Part shown: positions 50,636 through 57,578 of the stretch, piece by piece
How the letters are laid out: every line of letters begins with the position of its first letter
How positions within the stretch are numbered: the stretch's first letter is position 1
IMG/VR virus record: IMGVR_UViG_3300049827_000292
Coordinates: 1 to 59,853 of that record
Reading direction: 5' to 3' (one strand)
From: a virus
Length of the DNA: 59,853 bases
The notes under the pieces: model-generated
What the model was told of the DNA's origin: nothing
Seen by the model: only the letters and a program-made list of their open reading frames with translations
The model's database searches: none
Position numbers and translations under genes: made by a program

Positions 50636-50968
50636 TTAAGCTGACGTACGACGCGGCATCCAGCCGTCTGGCATTGCACTGTAATGGATTCCTTTTTTCT
50701 TTTCTTTGCGCGGTTTCGGATCTTGGCGATTAGCTTCCCTCATTGCCGTAATCATGGTATCCCGCATCGAGCGGAGATGCTCACGAGGAACTGTGCAATA
50801 GGAGCTGTCTCGGAAAGAACGATAGGTGTGGGCGATGTCGGAGGGGTCATCTCCCCTCAGCATCATATTCCACACACCTAGCGCTTGCGGGTCGGATAAA
50901 ATCCCTTGGGGAAGCCGAGATTCAATTTCTTGTCGTTCAGGGCGCCTAAAGCGTGTGTCCTTTCTCAT
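50636..50968 (-). CDS. Small basic protein
   Basis: The product has 110 residues and is very basic (PREHLRSMRDTMITAMREAN, PKPRKEKKKGI). The middle (LGVWNMMLRGDDPSDIAHTY, FRDSSYCTVPREHLRS) could be a helical DNA-binding unit with HTH-like spacing. GGAGGG stands before the ATG. It follows phoH by 15 bp. Function unknown. Confidence 0.6.
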   Translation of the reverse strand: MRKDTRFRRPERQEIESRLPQGILSDPQALGVWNMMLRGDDPSDIAHTYRSFRDSSYCTVPREHLRSMRDTMITAMREANRQDPKPRKEKKKGIHYSAMPDGWMPRRTSA

Positions 50969-50983
50969 GCTTCCCTCCGGGGA

Positions 50984-51802
50984 TTAATCATCATACCGAT
51001 CTAGAATATGCGCAATTACAGAGTTGCGCACAATGTCTTCTTTTTGAAACTCCACAACGTCAACTTCGGCAAGTTGGCGGAGGCGGTGAATGGCATCAAC
51101 AAGACCGTTCTCCCGACGGAAAACTTCGAGGTCGGTCTGTTTTGTGTCACCGATGAGGCAAATTTTTGAATCTTTACCCACCCTGGAGAGGCAAGTTTTC
51201 ACGTGAGAGGGAAGGAAGTTTTGTGCTTCATCGACAATGATGAACGCATTATTAAGAGATCTTCCCCGAATGTCCTCAAGCAAAACTGGCTCAATAATTT
51301 TTTTATTGAGGAGGTATTCTGCTGCTCCTTGGGAACGCATAATGCAGGGTAGATTATCTAAGACAGGGGCAATCAGCGGAGCAATTTTCTCCGACAGGTC
51401 GCCAGGTAAAGCACCTCTCCCGCGTTGGAACTCCACACCAACATCACTACGAACGTAGTAAACTTTATCAAACTGCCCTTGAGCAATTCCGAAAAGACCG
51501 TAATGTAGGGCTATAAGGGTTTTGCCTGTACCGGCTGACCCGAAGCCTATTGTAACGGTATTCTTCTTGAAGCAATTCCACAACTCCTCCTGACGCCATG
51601 TCAAGAATTTGGGGGGTTGAACATCCATCCCCTTGGAGTAAGAATTTTCTAGCATTTGAGCGGATTCAGCGCGACGGTTCTTGCGCTTTTCACGGGAAGT
51701 GAGCATGTTAAGTAACTGGAAGCAATCGGTGGGTAGGTCATACACTTTGTTGCCAATGAGTTCTACATTGCACTCACCCCCTTGAAATATGGAATCGGGC
51801 AT
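50984..51802 (-). CDS. phoH: PhoH-like P-loop ATPase
   Basis: A 272-residue product is read from ATG 51802, placed 22 nt after the GGGTAAAACT motif. The motifs are clear: Walker A GFGSAGTGKTLIALHYG, an NKKIIEPVLLEDIRGRSLNN block, Walker B AFIIVDEAQNFLPSHVKTCL, and SKICLIGDTKQTDL. PhoH proteins are common in cyanophages; bacterial PhoH is phosphate-starvation-linked with RNA-related ATPase activity, but the phage function is not settled. Located directly downstream of the terminase region. Confidence 0.93.
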   Translation of the reverse strand: MPDSIFQGGECNVELIGNKVYDLPTDCFQLLNMLTSREKRKNRRAESAQMLENSYSKGMDVQPPKFLTWRQEELWNCFKKNTVTIGFGSAGTGKTLIALHYGLFGIAQGQFDKVYYVRSDVGVEFQRGRGALPGDLSEKIAPLIAPVLDNLPCIMRSQGAAEYLLNKKIIEPVLLEDIRGRSLNNAFIIVDEAQNFLPSHVKTCLSRVGKDSKICLIGDTKQTDLEVFRRENGLVDAIHRLRQLAEVDVVEFQKEDIVRNSVIAHILDRYDD

Positions 51803-51824
51803 TGGAGGACTGCGACCGACCCTT

Positions 51825-51834
51825 AGTTTTACCC
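51825..51834 (-). promoter_or_regulatory. Variant motif GGGTAAAACT upstream of phoH
   Basis: Nine of ten bases match, 22 nt before the phoH ATG, within the non-coding leader that separates it from the 51880 gene. Confidence 0.55.
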
Positions 51835-51842
51835 GGTTGCCA

Positions 51843-51905
51843 CTACATCGTCCACCAGGCGTCTTTTTCCAGGAGCCAATCAATGTAAGCGTTCCGCAAA
51901 ATCAT
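51843..51905 (-). CDS. Possible 20-codon ORF overlapping the 51880 gene end
   Basis: An ATG at 51905, in another frame within the last codons of the 51880-52068 gene, opens MILRNAYIDWLLEKDAWWTM and a stop at 51843. Its composition is protein-like (aromatic and charged), and its frame continues past the upstream stop. It may be a real micropeptide, an alternative C-terminus reached by frameshift, or chance. Confidence 0.25.
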   Translation of the reverse strand: MILRNAYIDWLLEKDAWWTM

Positions 51906-52068
51906 CAAATCCGTCTCGTCCGCCACACCATTTACGGTAGCGCTCGGTGCCATGCTTGGCCGCTTGCTCTAGATAACGATCAGCGGCGAGATCCGTAATC
52001 AAAACTTTAGTTCCGAAGTCCTCTTGCATCATGCTGGGGACGTTGTCAGGGTTCGGTTGAATAGCCAT
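51880..52068 (-). CDS. Small protein between terL and phoH
   Basis: A 62-residue product is read from ATG 52068 (AIQPNPDNVPSMMQEDFGTK, then YLEQAAKHGTERYRKWCGG). The longer ORF to 52158 would run into the terL gene and lacks support. The C-terminal WCGGRDGFDDFAERLH is acidic and aromatic. A palindrome lies just upstream of the start. Function unknown. Confidence 0.55.
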   Translation of the reverse strand: MAIQPNPDNVPSMMQEDFGTKVLITDLAADRYLEQAAKHGTERYRKWCGGRDGFDDFAERLH

Positions 52069-52074
52069 GGTAAT

Positions 52075-52090
52075 CTGTTGTAAACAACAG
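52075..52090. promoter_or_regulatory. Palindrome CTGTTGT-AA-ACAACAG before the 52068 start
   Basis: Seven-base perfect arms with a 2-nt centre, six bases upstream of the ATG at 52068. It follows a degenerate promoter-like CCGTAAAAAGTTGC (around 52091-52104). It could be an operator or a hairpin over the ribosome-binding region. Confidence 0.45.
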
Positions 52091-52120
52091 CAACTTTTTA
52101 CGGGGTTGGCTGAATCCCGG

Positions 52121-53872
52121 TCACAACTCTGTATCCCACCCAATGTTACGCTGCCCACTTCTCACTCCTCTGGCAAAAGAAGATCGGGGATCCGCTTCCC
52201 CGCTCACGGAATCGTAATCAGGATCGTTATAATTATGATCCGCAGGGAACATACGTAAACGACCCCGACTGAGGTTGGGGAAAACATTCTGATTGCCAAA
52301 ACCGGGCCGGGTCAGCTCGCCAAAGAAGCGTTTATTTTGAATGATTGCATCCTGGAGGCCCCGATCTACCGTATCTAACTTCATGGAATAATACGTAAGC
52401 GCCCATGTGAAAGCGTCAGTTCGGTCATCGTGTTTAGTGAAAGGGAAAGTAGTCAACTCTTTAATAAAGGGGTCAATCCAGTCCCCCTCGACAAACTTGA
52501 CCCGATCAAATTCCATAAGTGGGGCAACTGCCTGTAGCCTCACGGTCTTAGACTTCAGCGGTTTCATTTCCTCGATCGGAATCTTCGCCTCCTTCTTGAG
52601 CATCTGAATTAAGGACTGACCCGAAGCTGCTTTTTCAATGCAGAGAACTCGAGCGTCGTAGAACGAGTATAAATGCTTTACTTTGGCAATAAGGTCTGGA
52701 AAACCTAGCCTGCCTGTGATTATTTCGCGAATATAGACTTTGCCGGGAAAACGGTGGGAAATAGACGCTACGCAAATAGCAGTCTCGTCTGCCATTTCTT
52801 TTTCAGAGAATGCACAGTCAACTGCCAACCAAGTTAAGTCAAACTCTGGGCAATCGGGTTTCTCAATGCGGGAGATCCAACTATCCCGGATAATCTGACC
52901 TTCTGCCGCAACGGGGTTGCCTTGGTAGAGAGCCGCGAAAGCAAATGAACCCATGGTCTTCTTCTGAGCCATGAGCATGTCGACCGTGAAGGCAGTGTTT
53001 GAAGGCCAATGAGATTCACCGAGGTCACGTTCAAGAGGGTCGTTCGCTCGTTGCTCTGCCGTTTCAATCAGTCCAGCAATGTTAACCCAGCGCCAACCAT
53101 TCGGATTCTCAACTTCATCATATTCACCGTCTGCCTCTAGTAGCACACCGTGCAAGTCATGTTGGTGGAATCGAGTCGCGATTACCATTTGACACCAGTT
53201 GTTGGTGCGTCGAGTACTCGCTTGTTCGCCCCACCATGATTCCAACGCTTCAAGTGCGGCAGTGGAAGTCGAGTCCTTGAGAGGGTCGTCCACAATCATA
53301 GCCCCCACCCCCGGACTCGTAATGTTAGTCGTTCCCGCAGTGAAACCAGTAAGCACACCGCCCACGGAGGTAGGCAGGATGTAACCGCCACCAAGCATGT
53401 CGTATTTGGAGTCGGGGGAGAACCCCTTCCAGTCCGGGAATATCTTCTTAAACTCCGGGTGTTTCAGGTACCCGATTGTGTCTTTATGAAACTTACCGGA
53501 TAGTTGTTGGCCGTAGGACGCAATAATATGCTGGGTCATTTGGTCACGACCTAGCAACCACGCCACAAACATCGACGCCAGCATTGACTTTCCGGATCGT
53601 GGAGGACACGATACGATCAAACGGCGATACCGTTTATTGGCAAGATCCTCGAACGCGGACGCAATCACTTCGTGGAACGCGACCACTTTAAGGTCGCCTT
53701 TCTTCATGATATCGGCAAATGCCAGGAAGCAATTTTGAGCAGCCTTATACTTATATTCCTCGATGATGGATGCCGGAGCCTCCATCACAATCAATTCCTG
53801 GATGCCTCGAATGTATTTTCGCCAAGTGCTATGCTCATCAAGCAAACTGGCTTTAGTGATTATAGGGCGCAT
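52121..53872 (-). CDS. terL: Terminase large subunit
   Basis: The product has 583 residues. The ATPase domain has Walker A LIVSCPPRSGKSMLASMFVA at about 85-105 and Walker B GVGAMIVDDPLKD, followed by a coupling motif region (WCQMVIATRFHQHDLHG). The nuclease domain has the expected Asp and Glu set: TWLAVDCAFSEKEM, ARVLCIEKAASGQSLIQML and KHDDRTDAFTWALTYY. It translocates DNA into proheads and cuts it. It does not look like T4 gp17; it resembles the wider terminase-6 type. The ATG stands 1 bp past the upstream stop. Confidence 0.95.
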   Translation of the reverse strand: MRPIITKASLLDEHSTWRKYIRGIQELIVMEAPASIIEEYKYKAAQNCFLAFADIMKKGDLKVVAFHEVIASAFEDLANKRYRRLIVSCPPRSGKSMLASMFVAWLLGRDQMTQHIIASYGQQLSGKFHKDTIGYLKHPEFKKIFPDWKGFSPDSKYDMLGGGYILPTSVGGVLTGFTAGTTNITSPGVGAMIVDDPLKDSTSTAALEALESWWGEQASTRRTNNWCQMVIATRFHQHDLHGVLLEADGEYDEVENPNGWRWVNIAGLIETAEQRANDPLERDLGESHWPSNTAFTVDMLMAQKKTMGSFAFAALYQGNPVAAEGQIIRDSWISRIEKPDCPEFDLTWLAVDCAFSEKEMADETAICVASISHRFPGKVYIREIITGRLGFPDLIAKVKHLYSFYDARVLCIEKAASGQSLIQMLKKEAKIPIEEMKPLKSKTVRLQAVAPLMEFDRVKFVEGDWIDPFIKELTTFPFTKHDDRTDAFTWALTYYSMKLDTVDRGLQDAIIQNKRFFGELTRPGFGNQNVFPNLSRGRLRMFPADHNYNDPDYDSVSGEADPRSSFARGVRSGQRNIGWDTEL

Positions 53873-53873
53873 A

Positions 53874-54158
53874 CTAGAAGTTCGAGATGCGCTTCAAAAG
53901 CTCCTCAACCTTGCCGTCATACTCACGAGCTAAGGACTGTTCAGAAGCGGGCTCGGGCTTCGTAAGAATCACGATATCCTCAGTGATTTCCCGATGTGCT
54001 TTCACGGAAGCAGAGAAAATTTGCACAAGGTCTCGCGTAGAGCATTCGGACATTTGATCTTGAAGAAGACCGATAGCCTCGTTGGCTACCTTGAGAGCCT
54101 CTTCCGCCAGAAACTCCTTTTGGCGCACAATTGCTTCTTTTTCTTTAGAGTCAGCCAT
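53874..54158 (-). CDS. Candidate small terminase subunit
   Basis: The product has 94 residues, is helical and charged (EKEAIVRQKEFLAEEALKVA, DLVQIFSASVKAHREITEDI, LAREYDGKVEELLKRI). It lies directly upstream of terL in transcription order, with one base between stop and start. A strong AGGAGG stands before the ATG, which overlaps the previous stop. Position and helical content fit a small terminase subunit, but no helix-turn-helix is evident, so this is inference. Confidence 0.5.
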   Translation of the reverse strand: MADSKEKEAIVRQKEFLAEEALKVANEAIGLLQDQMSECSTRDLVQIFSASVKAHREITEDIVILTKPEPASEQSLAREYDGKVEELLKRISNF

Positions 54159-54316
54159 TAATAAAGCCTCCTACGGCATTTAACACATCCGCCTTTTGCG
54201 GGAGGCGGATTCCCTTTGTAGTTTTGTAGGGATCGTAAGATCCTATTCGCTAAATCAATGTTACCCGCTTTGACTGCGGCATGGTAACTGTTCCAGAGTT
54301 GCTGAGCCGATTGCAT
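54158..54316 (-). CDS. 52-residue protein with C-terminal CxxC
   Basis: The ATG at 54316 has AGAGG seven bases upstream, and the TAA overlaps the next ATG by one base. The product reads MQSAQQLWNSYHAAVKAGNI then DLANRILRSLQNYKGNPPPA and ends KGGCVKCRRRLY. Two helices and a half zinc knuckle (CVKC) are visible. Ribosome-binding site, coupling and composition support it as a real gene. It might dimerise through zinc or bind nucleic acid, near the packaging genes. Confidence 0.7.
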   Translation of the reverse strand: MQSAQQLWNSYHAAVKAGNIDLANRILRSLQNYKGNPPPAKGGCVKCRRRLY

Positions 54317-54323
54317 TTTGCCT

Positions 54324-55544
54324 CTAGCAAGGTTGCTGCGGAGAATTTATACCGTCCGTGCACGGGAGACAGCCCAAGCGCCACAGGGAGTTTACAGAAG
54401 CTAATTCAAATGTCCCTTCTAAAAGCCATCCTTTTCCTTGCGGAGACTGTCCCACATAATAAAATCTACCCTTAGGAGTCTGAATAAATGTTTGCATCTG
54501 GACGCCGATGAGAACCCCACCGTCAACGTAAAGCTGAGGGGAATCGGGATTGAGGGGATCCACGTAGATGAACTGATATCCGCCAAGAACCACAGCGAAC
54601 TCACCGTAGTTCATACTCTGATACCAGCTTGCATCTTTCACTGCTTTGGATGAGATTGGGCCAATCTTGTTTACCGTATCGTTCCAGAGCTCCACTGCAT
54701 ATCGAGCCAGTTTCTTACCTGTGTTGCAGTAGAATACTTCCCGAATAGGCTCCTTTGTATCCGCGTCGAAGATTGTCACAACGAGGCGACCGTCTTCAGT
54801 GTAACTATTGTTAGAGAGAAGATAAATCGGTTGACCGAGAGGATCCTCTAGGAAGACGCAATCGGGGTCACAAATAAAGACCCAGTTACCGCTTTGTGTC
54901 AGTTCGTTACTCCATTTTATCCCATAACACGCATCGTAATCCTCCGGTGGTTGACCATCACAGTCGTATGCGGGAACGTAAATATCCCCAGTGGTGTCAT
55001 CGAGAATGCCACCAAGAGGTAGCTTAGACTCGACACCAAGGGCTGGGAAGATCTGACGGCAATCGCCACGTTGGACGCAGGGATCTAAAGCAATTACTGG
55101 CAACGCCTCCTCAATGATAATCTGCCAAACCTGGGTGTAAGTGTACTGAGACTGATCGGATAAACCCGTAAAGTCTTCGCTCACACAGACAAAAGGTTCA
55201 ATGGCTTGCACGTATGCTCCACCTGGAACCGAGCCATTTAGGGTTATGAATGCCCCCGTAATAAGCTGTGTGGCAAAATCGTGGCCGGAAGAGGTCAGAT
55301 AATTCTGACACGAGTAATTGCACTCGAACCGAAGTGTCCTTTCAAATACCATCGGTATCCTGTTTTTTACCGTGTTTGTAGCCCCTGTATATCGGACAAC
55401 AATGTTGTTAGTTTGCGAGACCACCCCTTCGCGATCTATGACATCTGCGAGACGCAATACGTTTACACCAATTGGGATAAGGGGGGAAGCAATCAGAGCA
55501 TCCACCATAAACTGCTCGATGCGAGTTAGGCTATTCAACTCCAT
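54324..55544 (-). CDS. Virion protein, possible tail completion or neck component
   Basis: The product has 406 residues. The N-terminal 145 residues (LNSLTRIEQFMVDALIASPL, GATNTVKNRIPMVFERTLRF, YTQVWQIIIEEALPVI) resemble small tail-terminator proteins in strand/helix order. The rest is Cys-rich beta structure (CVQRGDC, YDCDGQPPEDYDACY, CDPDC) with VVLGGYQFIYVDPLNPDSPQ and a Cys-containing C-terminus (CLPCTDGINSPQQPC). The start overlaps the end of the HNH-like gene by 10 bp. Structural role inferred. Confidence 0.55.
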   Translation of the reverse strand: MELNSLTRIEQFMVDALIASPLIPIGVNVLRLADVIDREGVVSQTNNIVVRYTGATNTVKNRIPMVFERTLRFECNYSCQNYLTSSGHDFATQLITGAFITLNGSVPGGAYVQAIEPFVCVSEDFTGLSDQSQYTYTQVWQIIIEEALPVIALDPCVQRGDCRQIFPALGVESKLPLGGILDDTTGDIYVPAYDCDGQPPEDYDACYGIKWSNELTQSGNWVFICDPDCVFLEDPLGQPIYLLSNNSYTEDGRLVVTIFDADTKEPIREVFYCNTGKKLARYAVELWNDTVNKIGPISSKAVKDASWYQSMNYGEFAVVLGGYQFIYVDPLNPDSPQLYVDGGVLIGVQMQTFIQTPKGRFYYVGQSPQGKGWLLEGTFELASVNSLWRLGCLPCTDGINSPQQPC

Positions 55545-56209
55545 TTTTTAATCCTCCCGCGAACCCATCCTTCGCCTGGACATTCACGGGCTCGTTTATT
55601 TTTTGTCCCATCATTCCAGTAAAGCATTCCTTTTGATGCTCGCCCACCTGCCCGTTTCCAATCCCTCAGAGTTTCTTCATCTGCCCCGCACCAACCAATG
55701 CCTTCGTCTCGGCACTTTGCTCCGGCGATTCTTCCGCCAATTTTGCCGGCTGCACTCAAAGTCTCACATGTTTTTATGCAGTTGGGGGAGTCGAGGTCAA
55801 ATGCGCCCCGCTCGACAGCCAACGCCCCAGCCGCGTACCCACCCTTTTTCTTCCCCTCTTCCGTTCGCATAGCAAGAATGGTAGAGCTTATTTTCGTCAT
55901 GTTGCGGTGGCGAGCATCGTAGGCCCTGGATAACTCCCACCACCGCTCTCCCTCGAACTCCATCAGTTCCCAGTCCTGGGTCAAGGGATTGTAGAACTGA
56001 CACCAATCACCAGTTTCCACAGGTTTCGTCCCGATCCCATCTTTGCTATACCTCCACGGAAGGAACCGGTTACCTTTGACGGAGTTTTCTGAATAAGTCA
56101 ACTCCCGCCAGTTTCTCTTACAGTCCCATCCGCACACTAACTGATAATCCCGCCCTTCTTCCCAGAGCGGGTCAATGTGGTCTAGCGATGGGGAATCCTT
56201 GTGGGCCAT
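55535..56209 (-). CDS. HNH-like homing endonuclease
   Basis: The product has 224 residues. The N-terminus (PSLDHIDPLWEEGRDYQ, then NWRELTYSENSVKGNRFLPW) looks like an HNH core (DHIDP...N...KGN). The middle is a GGYAAG / GGRIAGAK basic repeat zone like NUMOD modules. The end MLYWNDGTKNKRARECPGEG then WVRGR is the W-x-x-(N/D)G-x-x-x-K(R)-x...P-x-x-G-W-x-x-G-R unit that also occurs in the GIY-YIG gene at 23222. It is preceded by a terminator and a motif variant, so it may be its own unit. Confidence 0.7.
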   Translation of the reverse strand: MAHKDSPSLDHIDPLWEEGRDYQLVCGWDCKRNWRELTYSENSVKGNRFLPWRYSKDGIGTKPVETGDWCQFYNPLTQDWELMEFEGERWWELSRAYDARHRNMTKISSTILAMRTEEGKKKGGYAAGALAVERGAFDLDSPNCIKTCETLSAAGKIGGRIAGAKCRDEGIGWCGADEETLRDWKRAGGRASKGMLYWNDGTKNKRARECPGEGWVRGRIKKWS

Positions 56210-56252
56210 ACTAACAGAGTTTCAGCTATTATAGTGGTTTATTGCTCTGGTA

Positions 56253-56262
56253 ACTTTTACCC
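56253..56262 (-). promoter_or_regulatory. Variant motif GGGTAAAAGT upstream of the 56209 gene
   Basis: Core GGGTAAAA retained, followed by GTTACC, 43 nt before the ATG and just after a Rho-independent terminator. Confidence 0.55.
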
Positions 56263-56277
56263 CGGCACACCCGCCTA

Positions 56278-56305
56278 CAAAAAGACCCCCGCCGAAGCGA
56301 GGGTC
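56278..56305 (-). terminator. Rho-independent terminator after the 56324 fibre gene
   Basis: On the minus strand GACCC-x-CGC stems with GCG-x-GGGTC around a TTCG tetraloop and is followed by TTTTTG. It lies 18 bp past the stop codon. Confidence 0.85.
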
Positions 56306-56323
56306 GAAAAACCGAAGTGGAAA

Positions 56324-57298
56324 TCAGAACTGTTGGGCCTGACCACCACCACCGAAGGTACCAAGGTCGATACCGTTTTCGATGTCAGCAATACGAGCGC
56401 TCAGGGCAGCCTCAGCAGCCAGAGCGCGAGCAGTTTCGGAGTTGACAGCAGCGTCAGCTGCCGCTTGCACGGAAGCCTCAGCGGCGGTTGCACGAGCAAC
56501 CTCTGAAGCCAGGTCGGCAGTCAGGACGCCTTCAGCGGCTTGGGCACGTGAGGTTTCAGTGGCCAGGCCGGCAGCCAGGACGCCTTCAGCAGCCAGAGCG
56601 CGAGCGGCTTCGGTAGCCAGGTCAGCGGTCAGAACGCCTTCAGCAGCAGTTGCACGGGCCACTTCGGTGGCGAGGTCGCTGGTCAGGACACCTTCGGCAG
56701 CCTGGGCACGTGAGACTTCGGTGGCCAGGTCAGCGGACAGAGCTCCCTCGGCGGCCAGAGCGCGAGCGGCTTCGGCAGCGAGGTCGCTGGTCAGGACACC
56801 TTCAGCGGCGGTTGCGCGGGCAACTTCAGCAGCCAGGTCGGCGGTCAGAACGCCTTCGGCAGACTGGGCGCGAGAGATCTCGGCACTCAGGGCAGCACTA
56901 AGGGAAGCCTCAGCAGACTGAGCGCGAGAAACCTCGGTATTCAGGTTGCTCTGAACACCGCTGACAGCGGTGGTGATGGTGGTGACGAAGTTTGCGTCGT
57001 CGCCGATAGCCGCAGCCAGTTCGTTAAGGGTGTTAAGCAGCTCAGGGGCCGAATCAACCAGATCAGCGATCTTTTGATCGGTATAGGCGCTGGAAGACAC
57101 CAGGCTCAGGTCGCTCTCGAAGTAACCCTCGCCCAGGAGCACGGACTCGGTGGTACCATCAAGGCGCTTGATGGTGTCAGTGCCGTCACCAACGAAGAGT
57201 TTCTGATCGGGCAGGTTGAAAGCAATTTGGCCAGCAGCCAGAGAGGCGGGCGAGGTGCCGGCGTTCAGACTGCGAAGAAACTGAAGATTGTTAACCAT
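56324..57298 (-). CDS. Tail fibre with 18-residue coiled-coil repeats
   Basis: The product has 324 residues. The N-terminus (NNLQFLRSLNAGTSPASLAA, GQIAFNLPDQKLFVGDGTDT) is the fibre-attachment type also seen at 41074 and 41642. A helical linker follows (SAYTDQKIADLVDSAPELLN, TLNELAAAIGDDANF). Residues 122-307 are 18-residue coiled-coil repeats with a three-unit superperiod, and the end is FGGGGQAQQF. Likely a trimeric rod fibre, perhaps with a C-terminal glycine-capped tip supplied by another protein. Confidence 0.8.
   Translation of the reverse strand: MVNNLQFLRSLNAGTSPASLAAGQIAFNLPDQKLFVGDGTDTIKRLDGTTESVLLGEGYFESDLSLVSSSAYTDQKIADLVDSAPELLNTLNELAAAIGDDANFVTTITTAVSGVQSNLNTEVSRAQSAEASLSAALSAEISRAQSAEGVLTADLAAEVARATAAEGVLTSDLAAEAARALAAEGALSADLATEVSRAQAAEGVLTSDLATEVARATAAEGVLTADLATEAARALAAEGVLAAGLATETSRAQAAEGVLTADLASEVARATAAEASVQAAADAAVNSETARALAAEAALSARIADIENGIDLGTFGGGGQAQQF
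56378..56935 (-). repeat. 54-bp coding repeats with a 162-bp superperiod
   Basis: About ten 18-residue units of the form E-x-(S/A)-R-A-x-(S/A)-A-E-G-V-L-T-x-D-L-A. The fourth-sixth positions cycle SRAQ, ARAT, ARAL, so the real period is 54 residues (162 bp) repeated almost three times. This indicates past duplication of a three-unit block. Confidence 0.85.
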
Positions 57299-57335
57299 TT
57301 TTTCAAAAAGCTATGTGTGTGTCGTGGGTTACGTT

Positions 57336-57345
57336 ACTTTTACCT
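57336..57345 (-). promoter_or_regulatory. Degenerate motif AGGTAAAAGT upstream of the 57298 gene
   Basis: Eight of ten bases match the GGGTAAAA core variants; 37 nt before the ATG of the repeat fibre. Weaker than the other copies. Confidence 0.35.
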
Positions 57346-57347
57346 CA

Positions 57348-57569
57348 TTAAAAAGTCTTGAAGTCAACGTTGAAGTCGTCGGGGTCGATAATCAATTCCC
57401 CTTCTTCCACTTTTACAACGCCAAAATCCGTACCGTCGGGCACGGGTTGACCCCCGATCACGAGCATCGGCTCTGGCAAGGGAGTTGGCTCCTGGGGGAG
57501 GATGGGCTCTCCCCCGGTATATTTTACGTTGATTTCCTTCTGTAACCTGATTTGAGAGACTGAGGCCAT
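57348..57569 (-). CDS. Small proline-rich acidic protein
   Basis: The product has 73 residues (SVSQIRLQKEINVKYTGGEP, LPQEPTPLPEPMLVIGGQPV, VKVEEGELIIDPDDFNVDF). It lies between two fibre genes, 9 bp after the upstream stop. No family recognised; a fibre-associated linker is possible. Confidence 0.6.
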   Translation of the reverse strand: MASVSQIRLQKEINVKYTGGEPILPQEPTPLPEPMLVIGGQPVPDGTDFGVVKVEEGELIIDPDDFNVDFKTF

Positions 57570-57578
57570 TTTCCTTAA

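Noticed and set aside
56378-56935. Repeats in the rod fibre as a non-coding minisatellite
   Set aside because: The frame is open throughout, substitutions respect the coiled-coil pattern, and period 54 bp is a multiple of three.
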